Positions 7,112 through 13,563 of a stretch of 28,344 bases of DNA are shown here, piece by piece; the stretch's first letter is position 1; the number at the start of each line of letters is the position of its first letter. The stretch covers positions 1 to 28,344 of the IMG/VR virus record IMGVR_UViG_3300017751_000151; one strand, given 5' to 3'. The position numbers and the translations under genes were made by a program. The stretch is from a virus. Under the pieces are notes generated by a model. That model was not told the DNA's origin, searched no databases, and saw only the letters and a program-made list of their open reading frames with translations.

Positions 7112-7529
7112 AACTAAATTACCAGAAAATGCAAAAGTTGGATTTACATGTTCCACTTTTGACTTATTTCATGCAGGTCATATCGTAATGTTACAAGAAG
7201 CCAAATCATTATGTGATTACTTAATTGTTGGTTTATTAATAGATCCTACAGTAGATAGACCTTCTAATAAAAACAAACCGGTACAAAGTCCATTTGAAAG
7301 GTATGTCCAATTATCTGCATGCAGATATGTAGACGAAGTTATACCTTTTACGACTGAAGCAGAAATTGTTGATATGATTTTAACAATTAATCCAGACATT
7401 CGTATAGTAGGTGAAGAATACAAAGACGTTGAACATACAGGAAAAGGGTTATGTCCAATACATTATAATAAAAGGAGACATTCGTTCTCATCAAGCGATC
7501 TTAGGGAGAGAGTAAAAAATGGAAAGTAA
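7098..7529 (+). CDS. TagD/RfaE-like cytidylyltransferase
   Basis: A 143-residue single-domain nucleotidyltransferase. GFTCSTFDLFHAGHIVML (15-32) has the HxGH motif (His25, His28), GLLIDPTVDRP and PFERYVQLSACRYVDEV follow the Rossmann layout, and RHSFSSSDLRERV near the C-terminus matches the ISTT-type nucleotide-binding motif. Relatives join CTP or ATP to glycerol-3-phosphate, phosphoethanolamine or a heptose phosphate. With the HAD-kinase fusion and two glycosyltransferases just upstream, it may make a CDP-activated group for transfer. Short length and the lack of a fused kinase favour glycerol-3-phosphate-type enzymes, but the substrate is not proven. It overlaps the GT-A gene and the methyltransferase gene. 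Confidence 0.82.
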   Translation: MFLDKTKLPENAKVGFTCSTFDLFHAGHIVMLQEAKSLCDYLIVGLLIDPTVDRPSNKNKPVQSPFERYVQLSACRYVDEVIPFTTEAEIVDMILTINPDIRIVGEEYKDVEHTGKGLCPIHYNKRRHSFSSSDLRERVKNGK

Positions 7530-8757
7530 AAATTTAACTTATGGTTCAATAGTACCATTAATCGGAGGTGAATCATTAGGTATTTCAGAATCATTAGGTG
7601 GTCAAAACCCTGAGTGGGTATTGTCATATTCTGACTTTGAAGCAAATGATGCTCACTATTTAAACTATTTAAGAACCAAGAAAAACTATACTGGTGATTA
7701 TGTAAAACTAGATGAGAATCCAAAGTATAAAGCAAAAAAGGTTGATATAGTAAATACTGTATGTCCATGTGCAGGGTTATCATCATTAAGTCAATCATCA
7801 TCAGGCGATAGTCCAACTAATAACTGGATGTATGAATCAGCAGAATATGTATTAGGTAATATACAGCCTAAAGTATTTTGGGGAGAGAATGCACCAAGAT
7901 TAGCACAAAGTACTGGTGTACCTGTAGTTAAAAAGTTACGTGAGATAGGTAAAAAACATGGGTATACACTATCCATTTTTAAAACTAAATCGCTTGTCCA
8001 TGGGTACTCTCAGATAAGAGATAGGACGTTCTATTTCTTTTGGAAAGGTAATAAAACCCCTTTATTTAATTACATCCACAAGCCACACCAAAGAATTGAA
8101 GACCTTTTAAAATCAATAAAAAATAAGAAAGGTGATCCTATGTCAGAAGTACATAACAAGCTAATACCTTCAGAAGATGTAGTTTATAATTGGATTCTAA
8201 AAGAACATGGAATGACACATAAAGAGTATGTAGAAAACCTAGAATTAACGAATGTTAACCTATATAATATACTTGATGAAATGGGTAAAGACAGGTTTGA
8301 TGCATGGCAAAGAATTATAAAAGAACTAGAAAATAAAGAAGATGATAAATCTGTTAGATGGCATCGTGTATTAAAAAGAATGTACGATAAAGAATATGCT
8401 GGTGGGTGTACTATGAGAAGAACAATCACAATACCTAATAATTACATTGGAGCTTTTGTAGGACATTTACCTCATCAGTTAACTCACCCGATAGAAGATA
8501 GATTCTTAACTTATAGAGAGATGTTAAGTATTATGTATTTACCTGAAGACTTTGAGTTATTAAATCCAAGAAGACAACTGAACCATATCTGTCAAAATGT
8601 ACCAGTGAAAACTGCAAGAGATATGATGGATCAAATTAAACTATATTTTGATAATAGGTTGGATTTAATTGACACTGAATACTTGTTACAAGATAACAAA
8701 AGAAAAGTGTATGAATATGAAAAAAACCATTTACAATTAGATGAATTTATGGTATAA
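7519..8757 (+). CDS. DNA C5-cytosine methyltransferase-like protein
   Basis: The 412-residue product shows most C5-MTase landmarks: a motif I-like SLGISESLGG (19-28), motif IV VCPCAGLSSLSQ (81-92) with nucleophile Cys84, motif VI WGENAPR (121-127, Glu123) and motif VIII YSQIRDR (163-169). The C-terminal half contains the target-recognition region and a THPIEDRFLTYREM segment, similar to the 'R.lt.rE..rlq' region before motif IX/X. It would methylate cytosine at C5 in a specific sequence. This is odd beside a dCMP hydroxymethylase, because 5-hydroxymethylcytosine could not be methylated at C5. Promoter P2 lies within its last codons and just beyond. The gene overlaps the cytidylyltransferase stop. 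Confidence 0.78.
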   Translation: MESKNLTYGSIVPLIGGESLGISESLGGQNPEWVLSYSDFEANDAHYLNYLRTKKNYTGDYVKLDENPKYKAKKVDIVNTVCPCAGLSSLSQSSSGDSPTNNWMYESAEYVLGNIQPKVFWGENAPRLAQSTGVPVVKKLREIGKKHGYTLSIFKTKSLVHGYSQIRDRTFYFFWKGNKTPLFNYIHKPHQRIEDLLKSIKNKKGDPMSEVHNKLIPSEDVVYNWILKEHGMTHKEYVENLELTNVNLYNILDEMGKDRFDAWQRIIKELENKEDDKSVRWHRVLKRMYDKEYAGGCTMRRTITIPNNYIGAFVGHLPHQLTHPIEDRFLTYREMLSIMYLPEDFELLNPRRQLNHICQNVPVKTARDMMDQIKLYFDNRLDLIDTEYLLQDNKRKVYEYEKNHLQLDEFMV

Positions 8758-8758
8758 T
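8730..8758 (+). promoter_or_regulatory. Strong sigma70-type promoter P2 (rpsU-uvsX)
   Basis: TTTACA (8730-8735), 17 bp, TATAAT (8753-8758) with TGG just before the -10. It overlaps the 3' end of the methyltransferase gene. The leader after it closely resembles that of promoter P3 at 12089: TATAATAGATT, then an A/T run and AAAAAGGAG. It should start transcripts near 8765 and drive the S21, UvsX and helicase genes up to the terminator at 12003. Confidence 0.88.
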
Positions 8759-8787
8759 AGATTATATATTATTAAAAAGGAGTGGCT

Positions 8788-9045
8788 ATGCCAACAGTAA
8801 ATTTAAGTCCTCGTAAGAGGCACCCAAAAGATAAACGCCCGTCTAAACCGATGCCTTTCGATATAGCTTTAAGAAAGTTTAGAAAGCAATGTGAAAAGGC
8901 CGGGATAGTTCAAGAAGTTCGTAAAAGAGAATTTTATGAAAAGCCTACAGCTAAAAGAAAAAGAAAAAAAGCTGAAGCTAAAAGTCGCCAACTCAAACAA
9001 ATGAGAATGGAAAATCAATATAATAGCCCGAGAGGCAGGAGATAA
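8788..9045 (+). CDS. rpsU: Ribosomal protein bS21
   Basis: The 85-residue product contains a full bS21 core from residue 22: [17 protein letters not shown], then [22 protein letters not shown] basic N-terminal extension of about 21 residues ([20 protein letters not shown]) precedes it. bS21 is a small-subunit protein near the anti-Shine-Dalgarno region that helps start translation; phage copies are known in marine phages and are thought to replace the host protein. The residue pattern is nearer to gamma/betaproteobacterial S21 than to the alphaproteobacterial form. It is the first gene after promoter P2 with a near-ideal AAAAAGGAG five bases before ATG 8788. The in-frame GTG at 8782 lies inside that site and is rejected as a start. 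Confidence 0.93.
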   Translation: MPTVNLSPRKRHPKDKRPSKPMPFDIALRKFRKQCEKAGIVQEVRKREFYEKPTAKRKRKKAEAKSRQLKQMRMENQYNSPRGRR

Positions 9046-9048
9046 ATT

Positions 9049-10098
9049 ATGTCTATAATGGATAAATTGAGAAAGAATAGTAAAATCAAAAGTACTGATA
9101 TACTTGCTGATTCTCCACTATTCGCAGAGAAGGATATGATTCCTACAGATGTACCTATGGTAAACGTTGCGTTATCAGGGGATATGGAGGGAGGACTGTC
9201 ATCTGGACTAACAGTATTGGCTGGACCTTCTAAACATTTTAAAACAAGTTTTGCATTACTTATGGGTGCTGCGTATTTAAACAAATATGAAGATGCTGTA
9301 ATGTTATTCTATGATTCAGAGTTTGGATCACCACAAAAGTATTTTGAATCTTTTGGTATTGATACAAGTAGAGTATTACATACACCAATTCAAAATGTTG
9401 AACAACTTAAATTCGATCTAACAGGTCAATTAGAAAACCTTGAAAGAGGGGATAAGGTTGTTATAGTTATCGATTCAATCGGTAACCTTGCATCTAAGAA
9501 AGAATTAGAAGATGCACTTAATGAAAAGTCAGTGGCAGATATGTCAAGAGCCAAAGCGTTAAAGGGACTGTTCCGAATGGTTACTCCTTATCTTACGATG
9601 AAGAACGTCCCTTTACTTGCTGTTAATCATACTTATCAAGAGATTGGATTATTTCCTAAAGCAATTGTTTCAGGTGGTACAGGTATTTACTACTCAGCTG
9701 ATAACATTTGGATTATTGGAAGAAGACAACAGAAAAAAGGTACTGATATAACAGGGTATCACTTTATAATTAATGTAGAGAAATCAAGGTTTGTAAAAGA
9801 GAAATCTAAAATCCCAGTTGAAGTTACTTGGGAAGGTGGTATTTCAACCTATGGTGGAATACTAGATGTTGCTTTAGCAGGTGGATATGTAACTAAACCA
9901 AATGTTGGTTGGTATGCAAGAGTTGATAAAGCTACTGGTGAAATCGAAGATGGTAAGGTTAGAGAAAAAGATACTAAAACTAAAAAGTTCTGGGATCCAA
10001 TTTTTAAAGATACAGACTTCAAAGAATTTGTAAAAACATATTACTCAATTGGCCATAAGCCATTACTAGAAATTGATTTAGATTTTGAGGAAGAGTAA
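9049..10098 (+). CDS. uvsX: UvsX-like RecA recombinase
   Basis: A 349-residue RecA-fold protein. The Walker A segment AGPSKHFKTS (58-67) matches the UvsX form GPSKxFK rather than the bacterial GPESSGKT, and VVIVIDSIGNL (137-147) is Walker B with Asp142. LLAVNHTYQEIGLFPKAIVSGG covers the L2 DNA-binding region, followed by a UvsX-type C-terminal part ending LEIDLDFEEE. It forms filaments on single-stranded DNA and drives recombination-dependent replication and repair, as in T4. It starts three bases after rpsU and is followed directly by a coupled gene and the gp41-like helicase, the usual order in marine T4-like phages. Confidence 0.96.
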   Translation: MSIMDKLRKNSKIKSTDILADSPLFAEKDMIPTDVPMVNVALSGDMEGGLSSGLTVLAGPSKHFKTSFALLMGAAYLNKYEDAVMLFYDSEFGSPQKYFESFGIDTSRVLHTPIQNVEQLKFDLTGQLENLERGDKVVIVIDSIGNLASKKELEDALNEKSVADMSRAKALKGLFRMVTPYLTMKNVPLLAVNHTYQEIGLFPKAIVSGGTGIYYSADNIWIIGRRQQKKGTDITGYHFIINVEKSRFVKEKSKIPVEVTWEGGISTYGGILDVALAGGYVTKPNVGWYARVDKATGEIEDGKVREKDTKTKKFWDPIFKDTDFKEFVKTYYSIGHKPLLEIDLDFEEE

Positions 10099-10430
10099 TG
10101 TTTGATATTACTGAAAAAGATTACGGATTTGTGGATAACCAAAATCAGCCTATACAAGGTGTAATATATAAAACTGGGATATATAAAGACGTAATAGTTA
10201 TGTATGGAACAGTATCAGTAAAAGAGAGCCCTGAATTAGATATGGCTAGTTTAGGGTTTACATTTCAAATAGCTGACCCAGCAGAACATACTGTTGATGA
10301 ATTAGAAAAAGATGAGCACTTTAAGAATTACATGGGTGCAGTCTTACAACATATTATAGAACATAATTTAGATAGCGAAAAAGCAAGGATAGGAAATATT
10401 GAGTCAGATACTGCCAACACACATACTTAA
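10098..10430 (+). CDS. Conserved hypothetical protein between uvsX and gp41
   Basis: This 110-residue acidic protein starts MFDITEKDYGFVDNQNQ. It has a beta-strand-rich first half (GVIYKTGIYKDVIVMYGTVSV) and a helical second half (VDELEKDEHFKNYMGAVLQHIIEHN). It shares one base with the uvsX stop and overlaps the helicase start by 32 bases. A short gene at this place is common in marine T4-like phages, suggesting a role in the replication/recombination machinery, but no motif identifies one. It is not recognisable as the helicase loader gp59 or the UvsY mediator. Confidence 0.7.
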   Translation: MFDITEKDYGFVDNQNQPIQGVIYKTGIYKDVIVMYGTVSVKESPELDMASLGFTFQIADPAEHTVDELEKDEHFKNYMGAVLQHIIEHNLDSEKARIGNIESDTANTHT

Positions 10431-11784
10431 TCATTTACTCAACAATGAAGAATATTGCAGAAGAGTAATTCCATATGTTAAAAAGGAATACTTTGATGGT
10501 TCTCATAGAACGGTATTTGATTTAATAGTAAGTTTTGTAAATGCACATAATAAATTACCAACAGCTAAAGTATTAGATCTTGAGCTAAAAAAGATTAGTG
10601 CACATGAAGAAATATTAAATCAAGCATCAAGACTTATTGATGAAATACAAGAAAAGTCTGATATTGATACAGATTACCTAATTAAAGAATCTGAAAACTG
10701 GTGTAGAGAACGAGCAGTTTATAATGCTATAATGGAATCTATTCAGATCATTGATAAAAAAGATACAGAGAGAAGTGAAGGTGCTATACCTGAAATACTA
10801 TCTGATGCATTAGGTGTATCATTTGACCAAGCAATAGGACATGACTATATTGATAATTCTGATGAAAGATTTAATTTTTATAATCTTAAAGAAGATAGAA
10901 TTCCATTTGATTTGGATTACTTTAACAAAATTACAAAAGGTGGTTTACCAAATAAAACATTAAATATTGCTCTTGCTGGAACTGGTGTTGGTAAATCTTT
11001 GTTTATGTGTCATTGTGCAGCATCAGTTTTAGAGCAAAGCAAAAACGTTTTATACATCACAATGGAAATGGCTGAAGAGAGAATAGCAGAAAGAATAGAT
11101 GCTAACCTTATGAATTTGCCAATCGAACAATTATCATCTTTACCTAAAAAAGTATTTGACGATAAGATTGGAAAGATTGCAAAAGGGTCTATTGGTAAGT
11201 TAATTGTAAAAGAATATCCTACAGGTTCTGCTCATACCGGTCACTTCCGTGCACTACTAAATGAGTTAAAACTCAAGAAAAACTTTAAACCAGACATAAT
11301 ATATATAGATTATTTGAATATTTGTGCATCATCGCGTATGCGAGGCATGGGCGGAAGTATAAATAGTTATACATATATTAAAGCTATTGCGGAAGAACTT
11401 CGTGGATTAGCTGTGGAATTCAATGTACCGATAATGTCGGCAACTCAGACCACAAGGTCTGGCTTCGGTAATACCGATGTTGGCTTAGAGGATACATCTG
11501 AATCTTTTGGTTTACCTGCAACGGCTGACTTAATGTTTGCTCTTATTTCAACAGAGGAACTTGAAGAGTTAGGTCAATTACTGGTAAAGCAATTGAAGAA
11601 TAGGTATAATGATCCAACCAAATATCGAAGATTCGTGGTTGGTGTGGATCGTTCCCCCATGAAACTATATGATGTGGAAGAGTCGGCTCAGTCAGATATA
11701 ATGTCTGATATGACTCCCGACAAACCTATAAATAAGTTCGGTGAAAGAGAACAGAATGATTCTTTCGCCGATTTCAAAGTATAA
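10399..11784 (+). CDS. 41: DnaB-type replicative helicase (T4 gp41-like)
   Basis: The 461-residue product has an N-terminal helical domain (HLLNNEEYCRRVIPYVKKEYF, typical of DnaB N-domains) and a RecA-like motor: GTGVGKS Walker A (194-200), LYITMEMAEERIAER, PDIIYIDYLNI Walker B (about 294-304) and PIMSATQTTRSG (H3). It unwinds the fork 5' to 3' as a hexamer and would work with the phage primase. The start appears to be TTG at 10399 with GGATAGGA just upstream, inside the preceding gene; no ATG lies near. Parts of the C-terminal half (about 11.32-11.48 and 11.64-11.76 kb) look richer in G+C than the neighbouring sequence. Confidence 0.94.
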   Translation: MSQILPTHILNHLLNNEEYCRRVIPYVKKEYFDGSHRTVFDLIVSFVNAHNKLPTAKVLDLELKKISAHEEILNQASRLIDEIQEKSDIDTDYLIKESENWCRERAVYNAIMESIQIIDKKDTERSEGAIPEILSDALGVSFDQAIGHDYIDNSDERFNFYNLKEDRIPFDLDYFNKITKGGLPNKTLNIALAGTGVGKSLFMCHCAASVLEQSKNVLYITMEMAEERIAERIDANLMNLPIEQLSSLPKKVFDDKIGKIAKGSIGKLIVKEYPTGSAHTGHFRALLNELKLKKNFKPDIIYIDYLNICASSRMRGMGGSINSYTYIKAIAEELRGLAVEFNVPIMSATQTTRSGFGNTDVGLEDTSESFGLPATADLMFALISTEELEELGQLLVKQLKNRYNDPTKYRRFVVGVDRSPMKLYDVEESAQSDIMSDMTPDKPINKFGEREQNDSFADFKV

Positions 11785-11796
11785 AGAGGAGACTTT

Positions 11797-11982
11797 ATGG
11801 AACTATTAAATGTAGCAAAAGAATGGGTCGTATCAAGATGGTCAGAAAGAACATCTTGGGATGGCGGTGTGATCATAGGATTATCCCTTGGATATATTCT
11901 ATTAGGTGGACTAATTGATTGGTTAGCCTGGGTAGCACTTGCTTACGGTGTCTACACTTTTGTTAAATCAGAAGTTGCTTAA
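11797..11982 (+). CDS. Small membrane protein (61 aa)
   Basis: The 61-residue product begins MELLNVAKEWVVSRWSERTSWDGG and continues with two hydrophobic segments (VIIGLSLGYILLGG and DWLAWVALAYGVYTF). It follows the helicase gene by 12 bases with AAAGAGGAG upstream and is the last gene before the terminator at 12003. Short Trp/Gly-rich membrane proteins of this kind occur in marine T4-like phages; function unknown. A holin-like role is possible from size and topology, but its place in the replication operon speaks against it. Confidence 0.7.
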   Translation: MELLNVAKEWVVSRWSERTSWDGGVIIGLSLGYILLGGLIDWLAWVALAYGVYTFVKSEVA

Positions 11983-12002
11983 TTAAGCACTTGTAAGTTC
12001 AT

Positions 12003-12028
12003 AAGGGGTCTTCGGGCCCCTTTCTTTT
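12003..12028 (+). terminator. Rho-independent terminator with UUCG tetraloop
   Basis: AAGGGGTC (12003-12010), TTCG loop (12011-12014), GGCCCCTT (12015-12022), followed by TCTTTT. All eight stem positions pair (one is T-G) and the loop is the stable C(UUCG)G type. It lies 21 bases after the last gene of the S21-uvsX-gp41 unit and is the only clear intrinsic terminator in the window. Confidence 0.93.
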
Positions 12029-12034
12029 GAGTAA

Positions 12035-12072
12035 TGTTACAGGAGTGTTACAATTCTGTTACAATTGTGTAA
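12035..12072. repeat. 11-bp-phased TGTTACA direct repeats
   Basis: TGTTAC starts at 12035, 12046 and 12057, with a degenerate TGTAAA at 12068; the second and third copies share TGTTACAATT. The exact 11-bp step puts every copy on the same face of the DNA helix. The array lies between the terminator and promoter P3 and is followed by an A-rich stretch (12071-12086) just upstream of the -35. It may bind a regulator or polymerase alpha subunits (UP element), or be an iteron-like replication site. Confidence 0.6.
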
Positions 12073-12088
12073 AATCTTAAAAAAACTA

Positions 12089-12117
12089 TTTACATATCTA
12101 TCAAACTATGGTATAAT
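12089..12117 (+). promoter_or_regulatory. Strong sigma70-type promoter P3
   Basis: TTTACA (12089-12094), 17 bp, TATAAT (12112-12117), again with TGG before the -10. The leader (TAATAGATTTATATTTAATAA, then AAAAAGGAG) is nearly the same as after P2. It drives the block of small genes starting at 12152. Confidence 0.88.
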
Positions 12118-12151
12118 AGATTTATATTTAATAAAAAAGGAGTTAATAAAT

Positions 12152-12355
12152 ATGTCAAATGAAAGAAATCAAGTAATAATAGAAAGCATCGTAGAGGATG
12201 TAGAGCAAATGTCAACTAGTGCGATTCTAAGAGAATTAGACGGTGGAATGAAACCAGGAATGTGTGATTCTTGGGACGAAAGAGTTGGTATGACAGATAG
12301 AGATTGGGCTATAGAAAAATTAGCAAATGAAAGATTTGAAGCGAGGTGCGTATAA
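12152..12355 (+). CDS. Small hypothetical protein (67 aa)
   Basis: The first gene after promoter P3, with AAGGAG (12137-12142) upstream of ATG 12152; upstream in-frame codons lie inside the promoter and are excluded. The product starts MSNERNQVIIESIVEDV and is acidic and probably helical, with SAILRELDGG and a TDRDWAIEKLANERFEARC end. No known motif is recognised. It may be an early host-takeover factor judging only from promoter strength and size. Its stop overlaps the next start (TAATG). Confidence 0.7.
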   Translation: MSNERNQVIIESIVEDVEQMSTSAILRELDGGMKPGMCDSWDERVGMTDRDWAIEKLANERFEARCV

Positions 12356-12672
12356 TGGCTAGAGGATCACAGAGTTTTATTGGATCATATTGGACTGAAT
12401 GTGCAGGTGATATGTTAGAAGTTAAAAAAATTAGAGAAGTTATTAAAGCAGTCAATAGAGAAGCAAAATGGGCAGAAGAAAGTCCATGGAAAAACAAGGC
12501 TGGTGTAAAATTTCCAAGATACAGAGTAAAGCTTCAAGGGAGAGGTCCTAGAAAAGAAGCTGCTGTAAAAGATGGCAGACATTGGAATGCATATGATCAG
12601 AGTTTACCTTTGAAACATGCTGAAAGAGTTGATTTATATATTTATGAAAGGAGTGAAGTATATTATGGATGA
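12355..12672 (+). CDS. Hypothetical basic protein (105 aa)
   Basis: The product starts MARGSQSFIGSYWTECAGDM. It has a helical KKIREVIKAVNREAKWAEE stretch, then a basic Pro/Gly/Arg region (KFPRYRVKLQGRGPRKEAAVKDGRHWNAYD) and LPLKHAERVDLYIYER at the end. The basic region suggests binding to nucleic acid, but no domain is recognised. It is coupled to its upstream neighbour by a one-base overlap and overlaps the next start. Confidence 0.65.
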   Translation: MARGSQSFIGSYWTECAGDMLEVKKIREVIKAVNREAKWAEESPWKNKAGVKFPRYRVKLQGRGPRKEAAVKDGRHWNAYDQSLPLKHAERVDLYIYERSEVYYG

Positions 12673-12802
12673 TAGAGAATACGTATTAACATTTAAGAAG
12701 GAGTGTCGTAGGTGCGATGACTTCTTCGGCATGAACCCTAAAGCATGGGCTCATGTTCAGAAACTATGCGCAAAGCATGGTTGGGACTATTATGCCTTAT
12801 GA
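12665..12802 (+). CDS. Small Cys-containing hypothetical protein (45 aa)
   Basis: The 45-residue product contains FKKECRRCDDFFG, with one Cys-x-x-Cys pair, and a third Cys in VQKLCAKHGW. This could hold a metal ion, but one CxxC pair is weak evidence. ATG 12665 has AAAGGAG 11 bases upstream, and the frame is overlapped at both ends by neighbours. Function unknown. Confidence 0.55.
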   Translation: MDDREYVLTFKKECRRCDDFFGMNPKAWAHVQKLCAKHGWDYYAL

Positions 12803-12975
12803 GATTATTAGAGGCTAATTACGGAGACGTAAGAATATTCTCTGAAAGACCATACGGCTATAAGAGATATATAGTCGAATGGCAAAACGGTGCTACCACA
12901 ACCTTTTCAGGTTTATGGTATAAAAAAGAAAAAGTAATAAAATTAGTTGAGGAACAATTAAATGGAAAATCCTAA
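12799..12975 (+). CDS. Small hypothetical protein (58 aa)
   Basis: It starts with ATGA over the previous stop. The product MRLLEANYGDVRIFSERPY continues through a strand-rich KRYIVEWQNGATTTFSG segment and ends in a helical KKEKVIKLVEEQL. This alternation of strands and a helix suggests a small folded domain, but no family is recognised. It overlaps the next gene by 14 bases. Confidence 0.55.
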   Translation: MRLLEANYGDVRIFSERPYGYKRYIVEWQNGATTTFSGLWYKKEKVIKLVEEQLNGKS

Positions 12976-13123
12976 AGTACAAGAAAATTATGAAAAAGCA
13001 ATGAAGTCATTCGATAAACTCGATGCTTCATTTGAAAGAACAACACGAGCAATATATTTCCTATATGGTGGTGCAGTTGCTCTTTTAGTATATACAATTA
13101 TTGAGGTATTTGAAAATGTATAA
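12962..13123 (+). CDS. Small membrane-anchored protein (53 aa)
   Basis: The 53-residue product has GAGG at 12949-12952 nine bases before ATG 12962. It begins with a charged helical region (ENPKVQENYEKAMKSFDKLD, then SFERTTRA) and ends in one membrane helix (IYFLYGGAVALLVYTIIEVF). It overlaps both neighbours, so the tight gene chain continues through it. It should be anchored in the inner membrane by its C-terminal helix. Function unknown. Confidence 0.6.
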   Translation: MENPKVQENYEKAMKSFDKLDASFERTTRAIYFLYGGAVALLVYTIIEVFENV

Positions 13124-13346
13124 TATTGATGACGTATTATCTAAACTTGATGAGATTGAGTGTAAGATAGATGATCTTATTGAGAGAGAAAGCAAAGCTC
13201 AATCATTTCAAGTAATTGCTACTAAAGGTAAAACAAAATTACCAGTAGCTGATTATGTTTTTGATAGAATGCAAGATGCAGTTTTATTTTATAAACAAAT
13301 GAAAGAAAAAGGCTATGATGTAGTTATGGAACAAAAGTGGATATAG
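13116..13346 (+). CDS. Small coiled-coil hypothetical protein (76 aa)
   Basis: The product MYNIDDVLSKLDEIECKID starts with a heptad-like helix (to about residue 28). It then has SFQVIATKGKTKLPVADYVF and a DRMQDAVLFYKQMKEKGYDV helix. ATG 13116 overlaps the previous stop and has GAGG nine bases upstream. The architecture suggests a small oligomer; no family is recognised. Confidence 0.6.
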   Translation: MYNIDDVLSKLDEIECKIDDLIERESKAQSFQVIATKGKTKLPVADYVFDRMQDAVLFYKQMKEKGYDVVMEQKWI

Positions 13347-13525
13347 CATTCTATATCATATTTTTTGTATGTGTTATATGCTGTGGGTGGTCATCCTACA
13401 AAATAGGCCATAAAGACGGTGTACGTTCAGGTGCAGAAAGTACTATAGATATGTTACATGAAAACAGAGTAATTTCTTTTGATAATAAAGGAAATATTAT
13501 TCCAAATCCATATTTTAAGGTTTAG
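13337..13525 (+). CDS. Small membrane-anchored protein (62 aa), GTG start
   Basis: The frame begins at GTG 13337 inside the end of the previous gene. The product has an N-terminal membrane helix (IAFYIIFFVCVICCGWSSY) followed by a soluble part (KIGHKDGVRSGAESTIDML, then ENRVISFDNKG). A YKxGxxxGxxxG pattern after the helix, as here, is seen in many small phage membrane proteins. It is the last gene before the late promoter at 13532. Function unknown; the start is only weakly supported. Confidence 0.5.
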   Translation: MDIAFYIIFFVCVICCGWSSYKIGHKDGVRSGAESTIDMLHENRVISFDNKGNIIPNPYFKV

Positions 13526-13531
13526 TAAATG

Positions 13532-13539
13532 TATAAATA
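13532..13539 (+). promoter_or_regulatory. T4-type late promoter TATAAATA
   Basis: An exact TATAAATA octamer lies in the 38-bp gap before the gene at 13564; the predicted start near 13546 precedes AAGGAA (13551-13556) and the ATG. T4 late transcription uses this -10 octamer with gp55/gp33/gp45 and no -35. Other copies at 962, 6823, 11358, 20763 and 26447 are all inside genes, which is about what chance gives. Only this one is intergenic and correctly spaced, so the call rests on position. Confidence 0.68.
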
Positions 13540-13563
13540 GATTATATAAAAAGGAATCTATTT

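Noticed and set aside
11605-11610. GGTATAAT inside the helicase gene as a fifth early promoter
   Set aside because: No TTTACA-like hexamer lies 17 bp upstream (the bases there are TGGTAA), and no gene starts nearby.
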